Shown here: positions 17,506 through 24,890 of the stretch, piece after piece
Numbering within the stretch: the stretch's first letter is position 1
Layout of the letters: the number at the start of each line of letters is the position of its first letter
Assembly (NCBI RefSeq): GCF_030689645.1
Contig: NZ_JAUYFU010000048.1
Location: forward strand, 248,001-312,000
Length of the DNA: 64,000 bases
Direction of reading: 5' to 3'
Source of the DNA: Humidesulfovibrio sp.
Lineage (GTDB): Bacteria; Desulfobacterota; Desulfovibrionia; Desulfovibrionales; Desulfovibrionaceae
The notes under the pieces: model-generated
What the model saw: only the letters and a program-made list of their open reading frames with translations
What the model was told of the DNA's origin: nothing
The model's database searches: none
Translations under genes and position numbers: made by a program

Positions 17506-17793
17506 ATGTCAATCGATTCCATCGGCGGGCTGTCCACCGCCTACGACAAGAGCACTATCGGTGCTCAGGTGGTCAGCTCCACCCTGGACACAATGAACGG
17601 CCAGAGATCCGGCAACAATTTCGCCATCACCGACAAAGAAAGCTTTGGGGCCGCCGTCGTCTCCAAGACTTTCGACTACATGAACAGCGGCGACAGCCCT
17701 GGTTCAGACATGGCCCAGACTTACGACTTCAACAAGGCCATCCTTGGCGGCCACGCGGCCAGCCTGGGAGCCATCACCGACATCAACATCTAA
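17506..17793 (+). CDS. Small protein of unknown function in the motility regulon
   Basis: A 95-residue protein with no recognised domain, signal peptide or membrane segment. It contains an imperfect internal duplication: QVVSSTLDTMN near residues 21-31 and AVVSKTFDYMN near 50-60, suggesting two copies of a short helix-turn unit. A strong AAAGGAGG precedes the ATG, and a terminator follows, so it is a one-gene transcript. The sigma-28 promoter places it among late flagellar or chemotaxis genes. I cannot name a function; a flagellar accessory or filament-associated role is a guess. Confidence 0.85.
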   Translation: MSIDSIGGLSTAYDKSTIGAQVVSSTLDTMNGQRSGNNFAITDKESFGAAVVSKTFDYMNSGDSPGSDMAQTYDFNKAILGGHAASLGAITDINI

Positions 17794-17830
17794 ACGACGC
17801 CGATCGATCAAGACAACGCCCCGAGGGAAG

Positions 17831-17865
17831 CCCCGCCGCAAGCACACGCGGTGGGGTCTTTCCTT
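17831..17865 (+). terminator. Intrinsic terminator after the small motility gene
   Basis: CCCCGCCGC pairs with GCGGTGGGG (one G-U pair) around an 8-base loop, followed by TCTTTCCTT. It starts 38 bases past the stop codon. Confidence 0.6.
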
Positions 17866-17994
17866 GCCTCTTTGCGGCCTGCTTCAAGGCCCCGCCAATA
17901 CAGGACCAGCCCGGTCCACTTGCCAGAAGGCTTAAGAACGGCTAAAGGGCGCTGTCCAACTCCCACCACGAACATCATACAGGAACACCACAAC

Positions 17995-19413
17995 GTGAGC
18001 AGGGACCAGCACAAAGTACTCATCGCCAACCGGGGCGAAATCGCCGTGCGCATCATGCAGTCGTGCCGCGATCTCAACCTGGCTTTCGTCGCCGTCTACA
18101 CCAAGGAAGACGCCGCCTCTGGTCACGTGGCACTCGCACGTGAACTGGGCGGCGAAGAAGCCCTGGTGCGCATCCACAACTATCTTGACGCGGGCGACAT
18201 CCTGTCCGCAGCCGATGCCAAGGGCGCAACGGCCATCCACCCCGGCTACGGGTTCTTCTCGGAGAACTACCGTTTTGCCCGGCGCGTGGTTGAACGCTCC
18301 CGCCCCATGCACTTCATCGGACCGTCCTGGCGCGTCATCCGCGACCTGGGCGACAAGATCAACACCAAGCGCCTTGCGCGCTCCCTCGGCGTGCCCACGG
18401 TGCCGGGCAGCGACCGCGCCATCTATGACGAGATGGAGGCCGAAACCATCGCCCAGCAGCTCTTCGACTACCAGGAGAAGCAAGGCGTGGCCCGGCCCAT
18501 GGTGCTCGTCAAGGCCAGCGCCGGCGGCGGCGGCATGGGCATCGACGAAGTCCACAACATGAACCGCTTCCGCCAGACGTACCGGCGCATCCGCAACTAC
18601 TCCCAGCGCCAGTTCAACGACCCAGGCGTGCTCATCGAGCAGCGGATCTTCAACTACAACCACCTTGAAGTGCAGATCGTTTCCGCCCGCGGCGGCGATG
18701 ATCCCGTGCACTTCGGCACGCGAAACTGCTCCGTGCAGAGCCCAGGCCGCCAGAAGCGCATCGAGACCGCACCGGGATTCTTCCCTGAAGGCCTCTCCTA
18801 CAGCTTCGACGCCCGCAAGGTCATGGACGACATCGTGCGCCATTCGCTGTCCATCGCCCGCGAGATCAAGTACGACAACGTGGGCACCTGGGAATGGATC
18901 GTGACGCCCAAGGGCGATCCCTTCCTGATGGAAGTGAATACACGCATCCAGGTTGAGAACGGCGTTTCCGCCGCCATCGCCCGCATCAAGGGGCAGGACG
19001 GCGTGAACCTCATTCGCGAACAGATCCGCCTGGGCCTGGGCGAACCCATGGGGTACAGCCAGGACGACGTCTCCTTCGGCGGCGTTGGCATTGAGTACCG
19101 CATCATCGCCGAGGACACGCAGAACCGCTTCGCACCCTGGACCGGACGAATCGAAAAGATCGCCTGGCAGCAGCAGGACTGGCTCAAGATGCACACACAT
19201 GTGCCCAAGGATCGCCCCTACCAGATCCCCACGGAATACGACCCGAACCTGGCGCTGGCCATCATTTGGGGCAAGGATCTGGAGGAAGCCAAGGCGCGCG
19301 GCGCAGCCTTTCTGGACGACTTTGTCCTCGAAGGTGTTGACGCCCAGGGTGTGGCCCTTAAATCTAACATCGCCTTCCTGCGCGAGAAAACCAAGGATCT
19401 GCTGGAATTCTAG
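17995..19413 (+). CDS. Biotin carboxylase-type ATP-grasp protein
   Basis: A 472-residue protein of the acetyl-CoA/pyruvate carboxylase biotin carboxylase family. It has the N-terminal KVLIANRGEIAVRIM, the ATP-grasp Gly loop KASAGGGGMGI near residue 175, and the metal/ATP site EVNTRIQVEN near 315. Several motifs depart from the usual ones: EVNTRIQVENGVS replaces EMNTRIQVEHPVT, and NCSVQSPGRQKRIE replaces DCSxQRRxQKxxE. Start: GTG at 17995 gives VSRDQHKVLIANRGE, with AGGA 10 bases upstream; the longer frame runs through the preceding terminator. The carboxyltransferase gene follows 18 bases later. There is no biotin carrier domain in either protein. Confidence 0.88.
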   Translation: MSRDQHKVLIANRGEIAVRIMQSCRDLNLAFVAVYTKEDAASGHVALARELGGEEALVRIHNYLDAGDILSAADAKGATAIHPGYGFFSENYRFARRVVERSRPMHFIGPSWRVIRDLGDKINTKRLARSLGVPTVPGSDRAIYDEMEAETIAQQLFDYQEKQGVARPMVLVKASAGGGGMGIDEVHNMNRFRQTYRRIRNYSQRQFNDPGVLIEQRIFNYNHLEVQIVSARGGDDPVHFGTRNCSVQSPGRQKRIETAPGFFPEGLSYSFDARKVMDDIVRHSLSIAREIKYDNVGTWEWIVTPKGDPFLMEVNTRIQVENGVSAAIARIKGQDGVNLIREQIRLGLGEPMGYSQDDVSFGGVGIEYRIIAEDTQNRFAPWTGRIEKIAWQQQDWLKMHTHVPKDRPYQIPTEYDPNLALAIIWGKDLEEAKARGAAFLDDFVLEGVDAQGVALKSNIAFLREKTKDLLEF

Positions 19414-19431
19414 CCAGCCAGGGACGGCCGC

Positions 19432-21684
19432 ATGGATATTGAAAAAAGTCTCGAATCACTCACGCAGCGCGTGGCCTACGCCCGCGACATCATGGGCGCG
19501 CGCGTCAGCGAACGCCTGGAAGCCGTCAGCCAGGACATCATAAGTCTGGGCCAGAGGGCCGACAGCCTGAGCATTGAAGAGTCCATCGACAAGACGCAGG
19601 AACTCTCGCGACGGCTGACCGCGCTTGAGGATGACCTGGACGGCCTGCTCACGCCCATGGACAAGGTGCGCATCGTGCGGCACCCGCAACGCGTCTGTCT
19701 CAAGGACATCCTGGAGAACGTCTACGACAACTACACCGAGATCGGCGGGCGAGACGAAGTGTCCATCGACCCCGGCATGCTCATCGCCAGGGCGTACATA
19801 ACCCGCCGCGTGGGCAAGCGCGTCATCCACCATCCGGTCATGGTGGTTGGCCAGGAAAAGGGTCATGGCCAGGAGTTCCGCAACGGCGGGTCCATTAAGC
19901 CCTGGGGCAACGCCAAGGCCCTAAAATACATGAAGGTCGCGGCTCGGGAGAACATCCCCATCCACGCCTACGTGTCCACGCCGGGCGCATACCCTGTTGA
20001 GGACTACCCTGGCGCGGCTCAGCAGATCGCCGAGAACATTTATGAAATGGCCGGGCTCGACGTGCCCATTGTGGCCATCTTCTCCGAAGGCGGCAGCGGC
20101 GGCGCCGAGGCCATCGCCCTTGCGGACAAACGTCTGATGTTTTCGCACGGCTACTATTCCGTCATCTCCCCCGAAGGCGCAGCCGCCATCGAATGCAACT
20201 TCCACGGCCTGACCCGCGCAACCCCGGAACTCATCGGCCAATGCGCCAAGCACCAGCAGATCACCGCCCAGGACAACCTGCGCAACGGCTATATCGACGG
20301 CATTTTGCAGGAACCGCCCCTCGGCGCGAGAAACGAGCACTTCGACTTCTTCAAGCAACTGCGGGCCTCGGTCATCCGCGCCACGGACGAAGTGGTTGTC
20401 GGCGTGCAGAGCGTAAGCCTGCTGCGCCGTCTGGCTATGCGCGGCTCCAAACGTAAGCAGGTGGGCGAGGACGTCATCGTTCGCTGGGAAATGGATCCGG
20501 CTGACCGCGAATTGCTGGTCTGGCGGCGCTACCAGAAGTACCGCAAGATGTCCCGCCAGGCTTACATCGACAAGCGCGGCATCTTTGAGCGCCTGGGCGC
20601 TAAGCACATGGAGTTTTTGTTCTCCATCTACTCCACGGTGCGCTACGAGATACTCAAGCATTACCAGAAGAAAATCGCGCGCATGGCTACGGATGTCACC
20701 GACGAGATCCATGTGGTCACCAGCAAAATGGACCGCATGACTTGCCAGGCCATGGAGATGCTGGGCATTCCACAGTGGGGCGGCAGCGGCGACGAATCCG
20801 CCCTCACCTGCCTTTCCGAGCCGACCCGAGACACAGGCAAGTCTGGCGGCCCGGCCTATGTGAGCCCTAAATCCCTGGACGACCGCGAAGTATCCTGCCC
20901 GCACGCCGCCACACGCGGCTGCCTGGACATCTGGACTCGCGATCTGTTCGGCGAATTCGCAGGCGTGTGCCCCAACTGCGGCTATCACTTTCCCATGGAA
21001 TACCAGTGGTACATGGCCAACGTGTTCGACCGCAGCAGCGTGCGCGAATTCAACCAGTCCATCGCCGCCGGCAACCCCACAGGCTTCCCCAAGTTCGACG
21101 AGCGCATCCAGAAGGCCAAGGAGACGACGCATCTGCAGTCTTCCTGCGTCACCTTCAACGCCAGCATCCGCGGCATCCGGCTCACCTGCGGCATGCTTGT
21201 GGCCAACTTCCGCGGCGGCACCGTAGGTTCGGCAGAGGGCGAAAAGCTCATCCGGGCCCTGGACTTGGCGAGAAAACGCCACCAGCCCTTCCTGGCTTAT
21301 GTGCACGGCACCGCAGGCATCCGCATCCAGGAGGGCGTCAACGGCCTCATCCAGATGCCCCGCGTGACCCTGGCCGTGCGCCGCTACATTGAAGAGGGCG
21401 GCCTGTACATCGTGCTTTACGACACCAACTCCTACGCTGGTCCGGTGGCCAGCTTCCTCGGCTGCTCGCCCTACCAGTACGCGGTCCGCAGCTCGCGCAT
21501 CGGCTTTGCTGGTCCCGGCGTCATCCGAGAGACCACGGGCATGGACATTCCCCCTGACTACCACAGCGCGTACAAGGCGCTGTCGCGCGGGCACATCCAG
21601 GATATCTGGGACCGCCGCGATGTTCGCGCCAACATGCACCAGGCCTTCCTGACCATGGGCGGACGCAACTTATACTACCGCTAG
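19432..21684 (+). CDS. Fused acetyl-CoA carboxylase carboxyltransferase (AccA-AccD order)
   Basis: A 750-residue fusion. The N-terminal ~400 residues match the alpha subunit (RHPQR, GQEKGHGQEF, STPGAYPVEDY, EGGSGGAEAIAL, YSVISPEGAAAIE). The C-terminal ~260 match the beta subunit (GGTVGSAEGEKLIRALDLA, GIRIQEGVNGLIQMPR, IGFAGPGVIRETTG). Between them is a zinc-ribbon-like element with C489, C497, C513 and C516; the first pair is C-x7-C rather than the usual C-x2-C. Together with the upstream biotin carboxylase it should make malonyl-CoA, or carboxylate another acyl-CoA, but it needs a carrier protein encoded elsewhere. A strong terminator follows. Confidence 0.9.
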   Translation: MDIEKSLESLTQRVAYARDIMGARVSERLEAVSQDIISLGQRADSLSIEESIDKTQELSRRLTALEDDLDGLLTPMDKVRIVRHPQRVCLKDILENVYDNYTEIGGRDEVSIDPGMLIARAYITRRVGKRVIHHPVMVVGQEKGHGQEFRNGGSIKPWGNAKALKYMKVAARENIPIHAYVSTPGAYPVEDYPGAAQQIAENIYEMAGLDVPIVAIFSEGGSGGAEAIALADKRLMFSHGYYSVISPEGAAAIECNFHGLTRATPELIGQCAKHQQITAQDNLRNGYIDGILQEPPLGARNEHFDFFKQLRASVIRATDEVVVGVQSVSLLRRLAMRGSKRKQVGEDVIVRWEMDPADRELLVWRRYQKYRKMSRQAYIDKRGIFERLGAKHMEFLFSIYSTVRYEILKHYQKKIARMATDVTDEIHVVTSKMDRMTCQAMEMLGIPQWGGSGDESALTCLSEPTRDTGKSGGPAYVSPKSLDDREVSCPHAATRGCLDIWTRDLFGEFAGVCPNCGYHFPMEYQWYMANVFDRSSVREFNQSIAAGNPTGFPKFDERIQKAKETTHLQSSCVTFNASIRGIRLTCGMLVANFRGGTVGSAEGEKLIRALDLARKRHQPFLAYVHGTAGIRIQEGVNGLIQMPRVTLAVRRYIEEGGLYIVLYDTNSYAGPVASFLGCSPYQYAVRSSRIGFAGPGVIRETTGMDIPPDYHSAYKALSRGHIQDIWDRRDVRANMHQAFLTMGGRNLYYR

Positions 21685-21709
21685 CCACGCATCCAAGAAG
21701 AACAGCAAA

Positions 21710-21744
21710 AGCCCGGCAGGAGTTGAATCCTGCCGGGCTTTTTT
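21710..21744 (+). terminator. Intrinsic terminator after the carboxyltransferase gene
   Basis: A perfect 12-bp stem AGCCCGGCAGGA/TCCTGCCGGGCT with a 6-base loop, followed by T5, starting 25 bases past the stop. Confidence 0.92.
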
Positions 21745-21861
21745 GCGTCCTGCGGACAATCATGACCCACCCGTAACCTCTTCGTCACACGGATCACTTC
21801 TCTTTCACATAACGTTCGCTCAAGGCACCCCACAAGGCTGCATCCAAAATGAGGTCAAACA

Positions 21862-24216
21862 ATGCTCAAGACCGCGCTGAAGAATTTTTGCTCCAACGCC
21901 CTGCACACCCGCTTCAACACGCGCCGGAAAAGCGTTCCACCGCCACCAAGCCGTTTGCGCGAGCTGTTGCATGGCGGGCAAAACTTCGACATCATGCTCA
22001 TTAACGTTCGGGACTTTGCACTATTAAAAGAGCTTTACGGTTCTGAGCTGTCACAGGAAATTGAGGTACAGCTCACCACGATATTGCGCAGGGCCGTTAC
22101 CGAACGCCTGCACATCGTGCCAACCTGCATGCCGCTTGAACCCGGCGAGTACCTGCTCTGCTGGCCCACGCGCGGCGGCGATACTCGCTCCCAACATGAT
22201 ACGGCCTATGAAATCAAGCTGGTGGCCCAACATGAAGCCAACGCCTACCTGTTGCGATGGGCTGGGCGAGAGCTGGACCTTGGATTCGGCTGCGCCAGGC
22301 ACCTGAACTCCCCAGCGGATTCCGCCACCAACCCAGAATCCAGGCTGTTCCGGGCCGTTGGTGACGCTCGGCTGCGCGCAAGGATGCGCGTGGATTTGAG
22401 TCAGCTGTCCCTTTCCTCTGAATTCAACGCCATCCTGAACGAAGGGACCCTTAACGCCCTGTTCCAGCCAATCGCAGACTTCTCCAACGGCACCATATTG
22501 GCATGGGAGGCCCTTACGCGTGGCCCCAAAGGAAGCGCTTTCCAGTCCCCCGCGATGCTCTTCGACTTCGCCGAGCAAAGCGGCAAGCTTTTTGCGCTTG
22601 AGCGCCTGTGCCGGGAGAAAGCCATCCGCAGCCTGGGCAACATCAACCAGGGGCAAAAATTGTTTCTGAACATCCACCCGAAAACAATGGCCGACCCGGA
22701 ATTCACACACGGCAAGACCCTGGAATTACTGAACGAGGTCGGCCTCGCGCCGGAAAATATCGTTTTCGAGATCACCGAGCGACACAGCATTCAGGAATTC
22801 GCTTTGTTTCACCGCACCCTCGACCACTATCGCAGCCAAGGTTATCTGGTCGCCGTGGATGACGCCGGTGCCGGCTATTCCGGCCTCACCAGCGTGGCGC
22901 AGATTCGACCGGAGTACATCAAAGTCGATATGTCGCTCATCCAAGGCATCGACAAAGACCCGGTGAAGCGCGCGCTCATTGAGACCTTCGTCACTTTCGC
23001 GGACAAGATCGGGTCCAAGATCATCGCCGAAGGCATCGAATCACAGGCCCAAGCCGCTTGCCTCATCGACATCGGTGTGCACTACGGACAGGGATACTAC
23101 CTGGCGCGGCCAACAACGCCAAAGCCACCACTTTCTATGGACACGACCTACCTGCGCAAGTCTCAGGAGCAGACACGCATCAACACCTCCTGCCTCATGC
23201 CCATCGGGAACCTTATCGAGGCTGCCCAAACCCGCCTTCAGGGCACTCTGGTGCCCGACGCCCAGCACAGTTTCGAGATCAATCGCCAGCAGGCCAGCAT
23301 CGTGGTTGTCGACCAGGACCGGGAGACTCCCGTGGGGCTCATCATGGAGTATCAGCTCAACCGCCAACTTTCCGCACAGTATGGCGCGGCCCTCTACTCC
23401 AAGCGTCCCATAGACGCCATCATGGACAGGCACCCGCTCATTGTGGACGAGACCACGGCGGTGGAGCAAACGGCCAAATCAGCCATGCTGCGCGAGAATA
23501 TCAAAGCCTACGACGACATCATCGTGACGCGTCAGGGCAAGGTGCTGGGGATCGTCACCGTGCAGCGACTTCTGAACACTCTGGCCCATGTGCAGGTGGA
23601 AATGGCCAAGGGCACCAACCCGCTTACCGGGCTGCCTGGCAACGTGAACCTGGAGCGCGAGGTGGAGGCAGGCATCTGTTCAGGCAAACGGTTCTCCATC
23701 GCCTACGCCGATCTGGACAACTTCAAGGTCTACAACGACACCTATGGTTTCAAGAATGGCGACCGCGTCATAAAGCTCGCAGCAGAAATTCTTGACCACG
23801 CGGTACGCCGCTATGGCGATGCCTCGGACAAGCTCTTCCACATCGGCGGCGACGACTTCGTGCTGCTCACCAAGCCGGAGAACGTGGAGCGCATCTGCCA
23901 GTCCGCCACGCGCTGCTTCAAGCGAATCATCCGCACCTGCTACAGCCCTGAGGACCGCCAACGTGGCGAGGTCGTGGCAACCGGACGCGACGGCGTAGAG
24001 CGCTCCTACCCCCTGGTATCGCTTTCAATCGGTATTCTGGAGATTGACGGGCAATGCACCCTGCTGGAAATTGGTGAACGAGCCGCCCACGTCAAGAAAT
24101 ACGCCAAGTCCATGCCCGGCAACGTCTACGCCTGGGACCGTCGCCCCCCCCTGGGCACTCAACCAGTGGGGCAAGACAGCTCACCTGCGTACGACAATCC
24201 TGAAGCTGCGGCATAG
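21862..24216 (+). CDS. c-di-GMP protein with EAL, CBS-pair and GGDEF domains
   Basis: A 784-residue cytoplasmic protein. After a ~180-residue N-terminal region, an EAL phosphodiesterase domain runs from about 188 to 430. It retains EAL (WEALTRG), the Asn in LFLNIH, Glu in FEITERHS, DDAGAGYSG, Lys in IKVDMS, Glu in IAEGIES and GQGYYLARP, so it is probably active. A CBS pair covers ~440-585. The C-terminal GGDEF domain has GGDDF at 662-666, slightly off consensus. This suggests a ligand-sensing phosphodiesterase whose cyclase domain may be regulatory. GAGGT is 8 bases before the ATG. Terminators flank it on both sides. Confidence 0.9.
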   Translation: MLKTALKNFCSNALHTRFNTRRKSVPPPPSRLRELLHGGQNFDIMLINVRDFALLKELYGSELSQEIEVQLTTILRRAVTERLHIVPTCMPLEPGEYLLCWPTRGGDTRSQHDTAYEIKLVAQHEANAYLLRWAGRELDLGFGCARHLNSPADSATNPESRLFRAVGDARLRARMRVDLSQLSLSSEFNAILNEGTLNALFQPIADFSNGTILAWEALTRGPKGSAFQSPAMLFDFAEQSGKLFALERLCREKAIRSLGNINQGQKLFLNIHPKTMADPEFTHGKTLELLNEVGLAPENIVFEITERHSIQEFALFHRTLDHYRSQGYLVAVDDAGAGYSGLTSVAQIRPEYIKVDMSLIQGIDKDPVKRALIETFVTFADKIGSKIIAEGIESQAQAACLIDIGVHYGQGYYLARPTTPKPPLSMDTTYLRKSQEQTRINTSCLMPIGNLIEAAQTRLQGTLVPDAQHSFEINRQQASIVVVDQDRETPVGLIMEYQLNRQLSAQYGAALYSKRPIDAIMDRHPLIVDETTAVEQTAKSAMLRENIKAYDDIIVTRQGKVLGIVTVQRLLNTLAHVQVEMAKGTNPLTGLPGNVNLEREVEAGICSGKRFSIAYADLDNFKVYNDTYGFKNGDRVIKLAAEILDHAVRRYGDASDKLFHIGGDDFVLLTKPENVERICQSATRCFKRIIRTCYSPEDRQRGEVVATGRDGVERSYPLVSLSIGILEIDGQCTLLEIGERAAHVKKYAKSMPGNVYAWDRRPPLGTQPVGQDSSPAYDNPEAAA

Positions 24217-24227
24217 GCCCAAAAAAA

Positions 24228-24250
24228 GGGGCGCCAGAAGCGCCCCTTTT
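24228..24250. terminator. Bidirectional terminator between the EAL protein and ferritin genes
   Basis: A 7-bp stem GGGGCGC/GCGCCCC with a 5-base loop has a run of seven A on the left and four T on the right. It can therefore serve both convergent genes. Confidence 0.8.
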
Positions 24251-24273
24251 GCATTCGAACAACTGCTGCGCCC

Positions 24274-24780
24274 CTAGGCTGCGGCAGGCGGGACAAAGAC
24301 GCGGGCAGCCAGTTCGCGGTCGAGCATGAACAGCCCGCCGCCATCGCCCACCAGCTTCAGCTGGTTCACCGTGTCCCCGAAGTTGGACTCCTCCTCCACC
24401 TGTTCGGTGACGAACCATTGCAGGAAGATGGCCGAGGCGTGGTCGTTCTCTTTCTGGGCCAGGGTCACAAGGTCGTTGATGCGCTTGGTGACAACAAACT
24501 CGTGGTTCAGGGCGAACTCAAAGGCTGCCAGCGGCGATTTCCAGGTGTTCCCCGGAGCCTCGATGGCCTGGAGCATGACACGCCCCCCCTTCTCGTTCAC
24601 GTAGTCGAACATCTTGCGCGCGTGAAACTGCTCCTCTTGAAACTGCACGTCCATCCAATTGGCAAAGCCTTTCAGGCCAAGGTTCTGGAAGTAGGCGGAG
24701 AGGGACAGGTACAAATACGCAGAGTAATACTCCCACTTGATCTGGTCGTTGAAGGCCTTTTCCATCTTCTTGCTCAACAT
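24274..24780 (-). CDS. ftnA: Bacterial non-heme ferritin
   Basis: A 168-residue four-helix iron-storage protein that forms 24-mer cages and oxidises Fe(II). Ferroxidase ligands fall at the same numbers as in E. coli FtnA: Glu17 (KWEYYSAY) and Glu50/His53 (QEEQFHARK), followed by further acidic residues in TEQVEEESNFG. The ATG follows AAAAGGAG by 8 bases. A sigma-70-like promoter lies about 55 bases upstream; no iron-responsive box is obvious. In an anaerobe it would store iron and limit damage during air exposure. Confidence 0.95.
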   Translation of the reverse strand: MLSKKMEKAFNDQIKWEYYSAYLYLSLSAYFQNLGLKGFANWMDVQFQEEQFHARKMFDYVNEKGGRVMLQAIEAPGNTWKSPLAAFEFALNHEFVVTKRINDLVTLAQKENDHASAIFLQWFVTEQVEEESNFGDTVNQLKLVGDGGGLFMLDRELAARVFVPPAAA

Positions 24781-24835
24781 GGCGCGTCTCCTTTTCGAGT
24801 GAGGATAGGTAGCGTTCTTACTGGGCCATTTTCAG

Positions 24836-24864
24836 TACATACGCACTTGGCATGCGGTTGTGAA
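24836..24864 (-). promoter_or_regulatory. Candidate ferritin promoter
   Basis: On the minus strand TTCACA (24864-24859), 17 bases, then TATGTA (24841-24836), about 55 bases before the ATG. Confidence 0.45.
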
Positions 24865-24890
24865 GGGCGGATAGAGAGAAAAACCGCGTG

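Noticed and set aside
19921-21639. 572-codon minus-strand frame
   Set aside because: Mirror frame of the carboxyltransferase gene with antisense-type composition.
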